Shown here: in pieces, positions 43,337 through 51,071 of the stretch | How positions within the stretch are numbered: position 1 is the stretch's first letter | How the letters are laid out: each line of letters opens with the position of its first letter | Assembly: GCA_028291055.1 (NCBI GenBank) | Contig: JAQGIP010000091.1 | Span: 1-63,409 of the forward strand | Direction: 5' to 3' | DNA length: 63,409 nt | Source: Caulobacter sp. | Lineage (GTDB): Bacteria; Pseudomonadota; Alphaproteobacteria; Caulobacterales; Caulobacteraceae | Position numbers and translations under genes: made by a program | The notes under the pieces: model-generated | Seen by the model: only the letters and a program-made list of their open reading frames with translations | What the model was told of the DNA's origin: nothing | Database searches by the model: none

Positions 43337-44809
43337 TTATCCGCAGGCGGTCTCCACCAGCCGCTCGTAGAAGCGCACCATGCGGGTCAGGTTCTCCAGG
43401 GTCATGTGCTCGTTGGTCCCGTGGATCATCTCGCTGTCGGTGAGGCTCATCCAGGTCGGCGCGAAGCGGTAGACGTCGTTGGCCACGCCGGAGAGGTAGC
43501 GGCTGTCGGTGCCGCCCAGCACCAGGCTGGGGGCGACGGGCGCGCCCGCCTCATTGCCGGCCAGGGCGGCGATCAGCTTCCAGCCCTCCGACGAGGTGGA
43601 GGAGACGGGCGAAGGCTCCTCCGGCGGCTTCACCCAGGAGAGTTTGACGGGCAGCTTGCCGACGGCGGCCTGGGCGCGGGCCATCACCGAAGCGGAGCTG
43701 TCATCGGGCGAGATGCGGTAGTTGATCCAGGCGGTGGCGTCCTGGGGCAGGACGTTTTCCTTGGGGCTGCCCTTGAGCATGGTCGGCGCGATGGTGGTGT
43801 GCAGCATGGCCGCGCCGGCCGGACTGGCGGAGAATTGCGAGATCAGCAGGGGGCCGAACAGCCACTCGTTGGCCACCGCCATCTTCACCGGACCACCGGC
43901 GCCGGGGGCCAGGGTGCGCAGCATGTCGGCGCCGGGCCCGGAGAACTTCATCGGGAAGGGCTTGCCGGCCACGGCCAGCACCGCGCGCGACAGGGTGGTG
44001 ACGCCGGTATCCTTCGGCGGTGTCGAGCTATGGCCGCCGGGCGCGGGGGCGGTGATCTGAAGGGTGGCGTAACCCTTCTCGGCCACGCCGATGAGGGCGA
44101 CGGGCTTGTGGGTGACGGGGTTGTCGGTGATGACGGCCAGGCCTTCGTCCAGCACGAACAGCGCCTTCACGCCCCGCGCCTTGAGCGCGGCGGCGGCGGC
44201 CCGCGCACCCGTGCCGCGCACCTCCTCGTCCTCGCCGCTGACCAGGATGATGCTGCGTTTGGGCTTGAAGCCCTGGGCGGCCAGGCTGTCCAGCGCCTCG
44301 AACAGGGTGATCAGCGTGCCCTTGTCGTCCACCGAGCCCCGGCCCCAGACGGCGCCGTCGGCGATCTCGCCGGAGAAGGGCGGGTGCTTCCAACTGCCTT
44401 CCGTGCCGGGCGTCACCGGCACCACGTCCTGGTGGGCCATCAGGATGATGGGCGCGAGGGCCGGGTCCGAGCCCGCCCAGGTGTAGATCAGGGTCTGCTT
44501 GCCGACGATCTCGCGGGTCATCGCCGCGTGGGCGGCCGGATAGGCGCTCTGCAGGAAGGCGTGCAGCCTGTCCCATTCGCCCGGCTGGTCCTCGGCCGGG
44601 TCCTGGTGGGTGACGGTGTTGAAGCGGATGGCCTGGGACAGGTTGCGGGCGGCCTTGGCGGTATCGACCGGCCGCGCGGCCGCCAGCTTCACGCCGGACA
44701 GGTCGGCGGCGCCCGGCGGCTCGTAGGTGGCGGTGCGCAAGGCGACGACGCCGGCCCCGATCACCACGACGCCCAGCGCCCCCAGCGCCAGATTGCGCAC
44801 CATCCCCAT
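43337..44809 (-). CDS. M20 family metallopeptidase, membrane anchored
   Basis: 490 residues from the ATG at 44809, with GGGAG six bases before it. One N-terminal hydrophobic helix (about 5-26) anchors it or serves as an uncleaved signal. The M20 dinuclear zinc site is visible: HQDVVPV, GRGSVDDKG, GEDEEVRG and the C-terminal GTNEHM. The closest type is the CPS1/PM20D1-like carboxypeptidase group. It probably cleaves small peptides or N-acyl amino acids in the periplasm. Confidence 0.88.
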   Translation of the reverse strand: MGMVRNLALGALGVVVIGAGVVALRTATYEPPGAADLSGVKLAAARPVDTAKAARNLSQAIRFNTVTHQDPAEDQPGEWDRLHAFLQSAYPAAHAAMTREIVGKQTLIYTWAGSDPALAPIILMAHQDVVPVTPGTEGSWKHPPFSGEIADGAVWGRGSVDDKGTLITLFEALDSLAAQGFKPKRSIILVSGEDEEVRGTGARAAAAALKARGVKALFVLDEGLAVITDNPVTHKPVALIGVAEKGYATLQITAPAPGGHSSTPPKDTGVTTLSRAVLAVAGKPFPMKFSGPGADMLRTLAPGAGGPVKMAVANEWLFGPLLISQFSASPAGAAMLHTTIAPTMLKGSPKENVLPQDATAWINYRISPDDSSASVMARAQAAVGKLPVKLSWVKPPEEPSPVSSTSSEGWKLIAALAGNEAGAPVAPSLVLGGTDSRYLSGVANDVYRFAPTWMSLTDSEMIHGTNEHMTLENLTRMVRFYERLVETACG

Positions 44810-44897
44810 GACCGTCTCCCGCCGTGTTTTGCGCACAAGCTTAGGCAGATCAGCGGACACCCACCAAGAGGCGCGTGTTCCCGGCCTCTTCCCGCCC

Positions 44898-45022
44898 GGT
44901 CATCGCCGGACCTGTTCCGGCGACCCAGGAACATCGCGCCCGGTGAAGAACGCGCCGACGTTCAGCGGGTCATCTTCGCTGCCCGTGTGCATGGGTTGCC
45001 GGAACAGGTCCGGCAATGACGG
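44898..45022. repeat. Repeat family E, full-length pair
   Basis: Left unit CGGTCATCGCCGGACCTGTT from 44898 and right unit ending GGTCCGGCAATGACGG at 45022 are inverted copies, each with a CCGGA...TCCGG hairpin followed by a CCCA(G/T)GAACA / TGCATGGG edge. The core (GCGCCGACGTTCAGCGG) reappears in reverse in the copy at 57434. It fills most of the gap between the divergent M20 and serine hydrolase genes. Confidence 0.8.
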
Positions 45023-45109
45023 AAGGGGGATGGGGCGCGTCTTGCCAATCCTTCATTTGCCTTGCGCCGCCGGGTGGGGTGCAAAGGAGGCCTGAACGCG
45101 GGGACGACC

Positions 45110-46231
45110 ATGACCTTCCATCGCCGAGACCTCCTGGCCGCCGCCGTAGCCCTGCCGACGCTCGGTCTAGGCGGGGGCGTCCGGGCCGCCGATCCCGCCG
45201 CGCCGGATCTTCACCTGGACGCGCTGCTGGCCGACACCGGGGCGCCGGCCCTGGCCTTCGCGGTGGTGACCAGGAAGGGCGTGCAGCGACAGGCGGCGGC
45301 GGGCGTGCGCCGCCTGGGCGCGCCGGACAAGGTGACGACCAATGACCTCTGGCACATCGGGTCCAACACCAAGGCCATGACGGCGGCGCTGTACGGCCGG
45401 CTGGTGGAGAAGAAGCGCGCGGCCTGGGGCGCGACGGTCCCCATGCTGTTTCCCGACCTGAAGCTGGACCCGGCCTGGAGCCGCACCACCGTCGAAGACC
45501 TGATGAGCCACCGCTCCGGCATATTGGACGCGCCGGTGATGGCCGGCGGCTGGCTGATGCGCTCCCACGCGGACAAGCGGCCGTTGACGCTCCAGCGGAC
45601 GGAACTCGCCGCCCAGGTGTTCAGCGCCCCGCCGGCCGGAAAGCCGGGCGATTTCAGCTACAGCAATGTGGGCTTCATCCTGGTGGGCGCGGCCATCGAA
45701 CGGATCGCCCGGGCCGGCTGGGAAGAGACGATCACGGCGGAGCTGTTCAAGCCGCTGGGCATGGCCAGCGCCGGCTTCGGCGCGCCGACGGGCGCGCAGC
45801 CCTGGGGACACCAGGGCGATGTCCCCGGCCACCTGACGCCGGTGGATCCTGCCGGCTTCTCCGATAATCCCGCAGCCCTCGGCCCCGCCGGGCGGGTCAG
45901 GCTAGGGCTGGCGGACTATGCGAAGTTCGCGCGCCTGTTCCTGACGGATGGCGGCGGCTATCTGACCCCGGACACCATCACCCACCTGACGACGCCCCGC
46001 CCCGGCGAGGGCTCCCCCTATGCCTTGGGCTGGGCGGAAGCCGACCGGCCTTGGGCGGGGGGGCTGGTGCTGGCTCACGAAGGCTCCAACACCATGTGGC
46101 ATGCGGTCACCATCATCGCTCCCGCCCGCGGTGTCGCCTTCCTCACCGCCTGCAACGCTGGGCCCGAGGGTTCCAAACGGGCCGCCTACACCCTCGCCCA
46201 CCAGCTGCAGCTGGCCTACGCTCCCGCATGA
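45110..46231 (+). CDS. Serine hydrolase, beta-lactamase/esterase family, Tat-exported
   Basis: 373 residues from ATG 45110. N-terminal HRRDLLAAAVALP is a twin-arginine signal. Class C beta-lactamase/D-peptidase fold: SNTK at 85-88 (Ser85 nucleophile), YSN at 184-186, and HEGSN in place of KTG near residue 324. Usually an esterase or D-aminopeptidase rather than a true beta-lactamase. Overlaps the next possible start by 4 bases; likely cotranscribed with the following outer-membrane protein. Confidence 0.87.
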   Translation: MTFHRRDLLAAAVALPTLGLGGGVRAADPAAPDLHLDALLADTGAPALAFAVVTRKGVQRQAAAGVRRLGAPDKVTTNDLWHIGSNTKAMTAALYGRLVEKKRAAWGATVPMLFPDLKLDPAWSRTTVEDLMSHRSGILDAPVMAGGWLMRSHADKRPLTLQRTELAAQVFSAPPAGKPGDFSYSNVGFILVGAAIERIARAGWEETITAELFKPLGMASAGFGAPTGAQPWGHQGDVPGHLTPVDPAGFSDNPAALGPAGRVRLGLADYAKFARLFLTDGGGYLTPDTITHLTTPRPGEGSPYALGWAEADRPWAGGLVLAHEGSNTMWHAVTIIAPARGVAFLTACNAGPEGSKRAAYTLAHQLQLAYAPA

Positions 46232-46248
46232 CTCGGCGAGGGACGGAC

Positions 46249-47052
46249 ATGCGCGCCATCATCGGGCTTGCGGCGGCCGTCCTGGCTCTCGCGACGGCCG
46301 CGGCCCACGCGGACGACAAGCTGCGCGACCTCTGCCCCGACCGGCCCGGCAAGGGGACCTCGGCCTGCACGCTCGACAAGGGCCACTGGCAGCTGGAGGT
46401 CGATGCGGTGGACGTCACCCGCGACCGCAGCGATGGGCTGACCACCGACAGCTGGATCGTGGCGGCGCCGACGCTGAAGTACGGGCTCACCGACACCCTC
46501 GACGTGGAGGCCTCGCTCAATCCGTATCAGCTGGTGCGCACCAAGGACCGGGCCACCGGCGTGACGACGAGCGACAGCGGCGTGGGCGATCTCTATCTGC
46601 ATCTGAAGGCCATGGTGGCCCAGGGCCCGCTGACCGTGGCGCTCGATCCCTATGTGAAACTGCCCACCGCCACCCACAACCTGGGCAACGGCAAGGTGGA
46701 GGCTGGGCTGATCGTGCCGATGTCGGCCAACCTGCCAGCCGGGTGGGCGTTGGGGGTGACCGCCGAGGGCGATGCGCTGGAAAACAGCGCCGGCGACGGC
46801 CATCACGGGGCGGACTCGCTGACCGTGGGGCTGAGCCATGCGGCGCCGGGCGGCTTCAATCTCGGCGTGGAACTGTGGGGCGGCTGGGACTTCGATCCGG
46901 CCGGCCATAGCCGCCAGACCTCGTTCGACCTCTCCGCCGCCTGGATCCCGGCGGCCGATGCGGACCTGCAACTGGATGGCGGCGTGAACTTCGGGCTGAA
47001 CAGCAGCACGCCGCAGGTGCAGCTCTATGCGGGCGTGTCCCGGCGGTTCTGA
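46249..47052 (+). CDS. Outer-membrane beta-barrel transporter-like protein
   Basis: 267 residues from ATG 46249, chosen over ATG 46228 because GAGGG precedes it and the signal peptide (about 1-23) starts there. The mature part alternates short strands and ends in a C-terminal Phe (AGVSRRF), typical of outer-membrane barrels. It resembles the MetA-pathway-of-phenol-degradation/transporter family of probable outer-membrane proteins. Two Cys near the mature N-terminus (CPDRPGKGTSAC) may form a disulfide. Function unknown. Confidence 0.75.
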   Translation: MRAIIGLAAAVLALATAAAHADDKLRDLCPDRPGKGTSACTLDKGHWQLEVDAVDVTRDRSDGLTTDSWIVAAPTLKYGLTDTLDVEASLNPYQLVRTKDRATGVTTSDSGVGDLYLHLKAMVAQGPLTVALDPYVKLPTATHNLGNGKVEAGLIVPMSANLPAGWALGVTAEGDALENSAGDGHHGADSLTVGLSHAAPGGFNLGVELWGGWDFDPAGHSRQTSFDLSAAWIPAADADLQLDGGVNFGLNSSTPQVQLYAGVSRRF

Positions 47053-47072
47053 GGGGGGCGGAGGCAACGCGG

Positions 47073-47270
47073 GAAATGGGGACATGATCCTATTTCCGGG
47101 CGCGGCCTGACCGTCTTACGGAGTGTTGGCGGGAAATGGGTTCGTGTCCCCAATTCCTGCCGCCCACGACCTTTAAGCGCCGCGCCCGCAAATGGGGACA
47201 CGAACCCATTTCCGTTTGATGGCGTGGCGCGGAGAGGTCGTGGCCGGAAATCGGATCATGTCCCCATTTG
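47073..47270. repeat. Repeat family B variant with AAATGGGGACA ends
   Basis: Outer arms 47074-47097 (AAATGGGGACATGATCC, then TATTTCC) and 47246-47269; inner arms 47132-47155 (GGAAATGGGTTCGTGTCCCC) and 47190-47213. Same nested layout as copies 1-4, but a distinct arm sequence in which GGGGACA is followed by TGATCC or CGAACC and ends in ATTTCC. The 277-base gap 47053-47329 is otherwise empty. Confidence 0.9.
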
Positions 47271-47329
47271 CGGCATCGCATCACTTAGTCTTCCCGTGAT
47301 CCCGGCGAGGGGATAAGCGTTAGCCGCTG

Positions 47330-48751
47330 ATGCCTTCCGCCCCGACCCCCGCCCAAACCGACACCGACGCCCATACGCCCGCGCTCCAGGACGGGCTGCC
47401 GGCGCCGCGGCGCTACTGGGCGGTGCTGGCCATCTGGCTGGGCCTGACCCTGGCGGTGCTGGACGGGGCCATCGCCAACGTGGCGCTGCCCACCATCGCG
47501 GTGGACCTGCATACCTCCGCCGCCTCCTCCATCTGGATCGTCAACGCCTACCAGCTGGCCATCACCGTCTGTCTGCTGCCGCTGGCGGCGCTCGGCGACA
47601 GGCTGGGCTACCGGCGGGTCTATGTGGCGGGGATGATCGTCTTCACCCTCGGCTCGCTGGGCTGCGTCTTCTCCCACACCCTGACCGAGCTGACGGCGGC
47701 GCGGGTGTTCCAGGGGCTCGGCGGCGCGGGCATCATGAGCATCAACAGCGCGCTGGTGCGCTTCACCTATCCCCAGCGGCTGCTGGGCCAGGGGATCGGG
47801 CTCAACGCCGTGGTCATCTCGGTGGCGGCGGCTGTTGGACCAACAGTGGCCTCGGCCGTCCTTGCGGTGGGGGCCTGGCAGTGGCTGTTCGCCATCAACC
47901 TGCCGATCGGCCTGCTGGCCATAGTGGTGGCCAGCCGCGCCCTGCCGGTGACGGTGGGCTCGCAGAAGCGGTTCGACTGGATCGCGGCTGGACTGAACGC
48001 TGTGGCCCTGGGCTTCCTGATCATGGGGGCCGAGAGCCTGGCGCGCGACGGCCTGGCCATCGGCTTCGCCAAGCTGGCCGTGGCGGCGGTGGCCGGCGTG
48101 GCGCTGGTCTGGCACGAGCGGGGCAAGCCCGCGCCGCTGGTGCCCACCGACCTGCTGGCCATCCCCATCTTCGGCCTGTCGATCGTGACCTCGATCATCT
48201 CCTTCGCCGCCCAGATGATGGCCTATGTGGTGCTGCCCTTCTACTTCCAGGGCCAGCTGGGCCTGAGCGCGGTGCAGACCGGGCTGCTGATCACCCCCTG
48301 GCCGCTGGCGGTGGGGCTGGCCGCGCCCCTGGCCGGGCGCCTGGCGGACCGCTATCCCGCCGGCATGCTGGGCGGCATCGGCCTGGGGATCTTCGCGCTC
48401 GGCTTGGCGGCGCTGTCGCAACTGCATTCCGGCGCGAGCCATCTCGACATCATCTGGCGCATGGCCCTGTGCGGCGCCGGCTTCGGCTTCTTCCAGTCGC
48501 CCAACAACCGCGCCCTGGTCTCGTCGGCGCCCATGCACCGCTCCGGCGCGGCGGGGGGCATGCTGGCTACGGCCCGGCTGCTGGGCCAGACGGGCGGGGC
48601 GGTCACGGCGGCGGTCTTCTTCCACCTGGCCGGGACGCACGCCAGCTCGGCGGCGCTGGCGACGGCGGCCGGGGTCGCGGCCCTGGCGGGGGTGGTCAGC
48701 CTCTCGCGCCTGAGGATCGGCGCGGGGCCGGCGGCGGCCAAGCCGGCCTAG
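47330..48751 (+). CDS. MFS drug exporter, DHA2 (14-TM) family
   Basis: 473 residues, about 14 hydrophobic helices. Helix 1 carries AVLDGAIANVALPTI, the DHA2 motif D; loop 2-3 has GDRLGYRRVYVAG (motif A). EmrB/QacA-type proton-driven exporter for hydrophobic or cationic compounds. No MFP (EmrA) partner gene adjacent. Its stop codon TAG is part of the TAGAGCG arm of the following repeat. Confidence 0.9.
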   Translation: MPSAPTPAQTDTDAHTPALQDGLPAPRRYWAVLAIWLGLTLAVLDGAIANVALPTIAVDLHTSAASSIWIVNAYQLAITVCLLPLAALGDRLGYRRVYVAGMIVFTLGSLGCVFSHTLTELTAARVFQGLGGAGIMSINSALVRFTYPQRLLGQGIGLNAVVISVAAAVGPTVASAVLAVGAWQWLFAINLPIGLLAIVVASRALPVTVGSQKRFDWIAAGLNAVALGFLIMGAESLARDGLAIGFAKLAVAAVAGVALVWHERGKPAPLVPTDLLAIPIFGLSIVTSIISFAAQMMAYVVLPFYFQGQLGLSAVQTGLLITPWPLAVGLAAPLAGRLADRYPAGMLGGIGLGIFALGLAALSQLHSGASHLDIIWRMALCGAGFGFFQSPNNRALVSSAPMHRSGAAGGMLATARLLGQTGGAVTAAVFFHLAGTHASSAALATAAGVAALAGVVSLSRLRIGAGPAAAKPA

Positions 48752-48853
48752 AGCGTTGTCCGCTCCGATCGCATCGGAGCGGCGCTCTAGCTATTTGTTT
48801 TGTCGCGCTTTTTCGGCGGCGAACCGGTTTCCACTTCGCCGGAAAGCGCTCTA
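48749..48853. repeat. TAGAGC-type palindromic repeat (family F)
   Basis: TAGAGCG (48749-48755) and CGCTCTA (48783-48789) enclose CCGCTCCGAT / ATCGGAGCGG (48760-48769, 48773-48782). It is followed by GCGAACCGGTTTCCACTTCG and CCGGAAAGCGCTCTAG, the core of a repeat known widely in alphaproteobacteria. It spans the stop codons of the DHA2 exporter and of ogt on the opposite strand and may terminate both. Confidence 0.8.
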
Positions 48854-49387
48854 GGCGCGCGCACCCTCGTGGGCCAGCAGCCACTGCTTGCGGTGCAGCC
48901 CGCCGCCGTAGCCGGTCAGCGTTCCGTTGCTGCCCAGCACCCGATGACAGGGCAGGACCAGGCTGATGGGGTTGGCGCCGTTTGCCGCGCCCACGGCGCG
49001 GATGGCGGTGGGGTTGCCGATGCGGGCGGCCTGGGCCGCATAGGTGCGGATTTCACCGGGCGGGATGTCATGGAGCGCGGTCCAGACGGTGCGCTGGAAG
49101 GCGGTGCCGCCGATGCGCCAGGGGGTGTCGGCCAGGCGGGCGAGCGCGCCCCCGAAATAGTCGGCGATCGGCCGGCGGACCTGATCAGGGGCCGCGCCCG
49201 GTTCGAGCGGAACGCCCGGATGCATGCGCCGCACCGTGGCGGTGAAGCGTTCTTCGAAGTCCTCCCAGTGCAGGGCGCGCAGATAGCCCGCCTCGTCGGT
49301 GAACAGCAGCGCATGGCCGATGGGGCTGGGCAGCTTGTCGACGATCAGCCGTTGCGGGCGGGGGTGTTCAGGCGGCGCGTTGGTCAT
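48851..49387 (-). CDS. ogt: Methylated-DNA-[protein]-cysteine S-methyltransferase
   Basis: 178 residues from the ATG at 49387. Active-site motif PCHRV with acceptor Cys147, preceded by the DNA-binding part (ALHDIPPGEIRTYAAQAARIGNPTAIRAVGAANGANP). It removes O6-methylguanine by suicide transfer. The gene starts inside the 3' end of the Ada-AlkA fusion (20-base overlap), so the two are a coupled repair operon. Confidence 0.94.
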   Translation of the reverse strand: MTNAPPEHPRPQRLIVDKLPSPIGHALLFTDEAGYLRALHWEDFEERFTATVRRMHPGVPLEPGAAPDQVRRPIADYFGGALARLADTPWRIGGTAFQRTVWTALHDIPPGEIRTYAAQAARIGNPTAIRAVGAANGANPISLVLPCHRVLGSNGTLTGYGGGLHRKQWLLAHEGARA

Positions 49388-50891
49388 CGGTCGCGGTCGC
49401 GGTCGTGAGCGGCGTCTTGGTCTTTTGCGGGGGAATGGGGTCGGAGGCCCACAGGTGCTGGGCCGCATAGGCGCGCCAGGGCCGCCAGGCCTCGGCGCGG
49501 GCCAGCAGTTCGGTGGGCGTGGGGCGCAGGCCTTCGGCGTCGGCCAGGGCCCGCATCAGCCCGATGTCGGCGGCGGGGAAGGCGTCGGGCTCGCGCAGCT
49601 CGCGCATGGCGATGTATTGCGCCGTCCATTCGCCGATGCCCGACAGGGATTTCAGCTGGGCGATGGCCTCGTCCAGCCCGCGCTTGGGGCCGAAGATCAG
49701 CGGGTCGGCGACCACGGCGGCGGCCAGGCCGTTGATGGCGCGCGCCCGGGCGCCGGGCATCAGGCCGTGGCCGGCGATGTCGGCGGCGGCGAGGCGTTCG
49801 GGGGTGGGGAAGACGTGGGTCAGACCGTCGGTGGTCGCGAGGTCGACGGGCAACGGCTCGCCATAGGCGGCGGTCAGCTTGCCGGCGATGACGATGGCCG
49901 CGCCGACCGTGATCTGCTGGCCCAGCACGGCGCGCACGGCCAGCTCGAAACCGTCCCAGGCGCCCGGCACGCGCAGGCCCGGGCGGGCGGCGACCAGCTT
50001 GGCCAGGTGCGGATCGTTGCTGAGCTGGCCTCCGATCACCAGCGGGTCGGCGGCGAGGTCGAAGACGCGCCGGATGCGCGCGATGATGGCCGGCAGGGCC
50101 TTCAGCCTGGGGAAGCGCACGGTGACGTCGAGGCGGTTTCCGGCCCCGGGCTCGACGGTGATCATGCCCACCTCGCCTCCGAGTGCGATGGTGCGCTGAT
50201 AGCGCCGGCCGCTGACCTGCTCGACGCCGGGGATGGCGCGCACGGCCAGGAAGCTCAGCATCGTCTCCCAGTCATACGGCGGCTTGTAGGGCAGCCGCAC
50301 CTTAACGGCGCCGGCCGCCGGATCGGTCGCCGTGGCGCCTCGGCGCAGACTGGCCGGTGGGCGGTTGAACAGCTGCTGGAAGGTCTCGTTGAAGCGCCGC
50401 ACGCTGCCGAAGCCCGACGCCTCCGCCACCTCGGCCATGGAGAGCTGGGTCTCATGGATCAGCTGCTTGGCCAGCAGCACGCGCCGGGTCTGGGCGACGG
50501 CCACGGGCGAGGCGCCCAGGTGCTGGCGGAACAGGCGGCGCAGCTGGCGTTCGCCCACGCCCAGGCGGCCGGCCAGGGCCTCCACGTCGCCGAGATCGAG
50601 CGCCCCATCCTCGATCAGGCTGAGGGCGCGCGAGACGGTGTTGGAGGTGCCGCGCCAGGCGGCAAGGTCGGGCGAGGTCTCGGGCCGGCAACGCAGGCAG
50701 GGGCGGAAGCCGGCCTCCTGGGCCGCCGCGGCGGTGGCGTAGAAGTCGACGTTCTCGCGCTTGGGGGTGCGGGCCGGGCAGATAGGGCGGCAGTAGATGC
50801 CGGTGGTGTGGACGGCGATGAACAGCCGGCCGTCGAAACGGGCGTCGCGCGTCTGGATGGCGCGGTAACAGGCGTCGGGTTCGAGATCCAT
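49368..50891 (-). CDS. Ada zinc domain - AraC HTH - AlkA glycosylase fusion
   Basis: 507 residues from the ATG at 50891. Domains: (1) Ada N-terminal methylphosphotriester sensor, with zinc Cys34, Cys38, Cys65 and Cys68; (2) AraC-type HTH at about 85-185; (3) AlkA N-terminal and HhH-GPD 3-methyladenine glycosylase from about 190 to 480 with hairpin LSGIGEWTAQYIAMR and catalytic Asp in FPAADIGLM. One Cys is expected to take methyl groups from phosphotriesters, turning the protein into an activator of its own operon while it excises alkylated bases. The Ogt half of Ada is encoded separately downstream. Confidence 0.92.
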   Translation of the reverse strand: MDLEPDACYRAIQTRDARFDGRLFIAVHTTGIYCRPICPARTPKRENVDFYATAAAAQEAGFRPCLRCRPETSPDLAAWRGTSNTVSRALSLIEDGALDLGDVEALAGRLGVGERQLRRLFRQHLGASPVAVAQTRRVLLAKQLIHETQLSMAEVAEASGFGSVRRFNETFQQLFNRPPASLRRGATATDPAAGAVKVRLPYKPPYDWETMLSFLAVRAIPGVEQVSGRRYQRTIALGGEVGMITVEPGAGNRLDVTVRFPRLKALPAIIARIRRVFDLAADPLVIGGQLSNDPHLAKLVAARPGLRVPGAWDGFELAVRAVLGQQITVGAAIVIAGKLTAAYGEPLPVDLATTDGLTHVFPTPERLAAADIAGHGLMPGARARAINGLAAAVVADPLIFGPKRGLDEAIAQLKSLSGIGEWTAQYIAMRELREPDAFPAADIGLMRALADAEGLRPTPTELLARAEAWRPWRAYAAQHLWASDPIPPQKTKTPLTTATATDDQRAA

Positions 50892-51071
50892 GAGCCCATG
50901 ATCGGCCTTCGCGGGCCGCAAGTCTCGCGGTTTTCGGACATCACCGTCCGCCGAAGAATCTTCGCGGGAACGAACCGGACCTTCACCATGGCGGGCGCAG
51001 GGTGTGCGGGCTGGCGGCGCCTCCGCCGGCGATCCGCCGGCTGCGCGCGCAGTCGCCGCCCGGGATGGACG

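Noticed and set aside
45110..46231. True beta-lactamase
   Set aside because: The KTG box is replaced by HEGSN and the signal is Tat type; the esterase/D-peptidase branch is more likely.
49299..51071. Upstream extension of the octapeptide protein
   Set aside because: That stretch is antisense to the Ada-AlkA gene and lacks octads; the repeat starts at residue 6 after ATG 51072.
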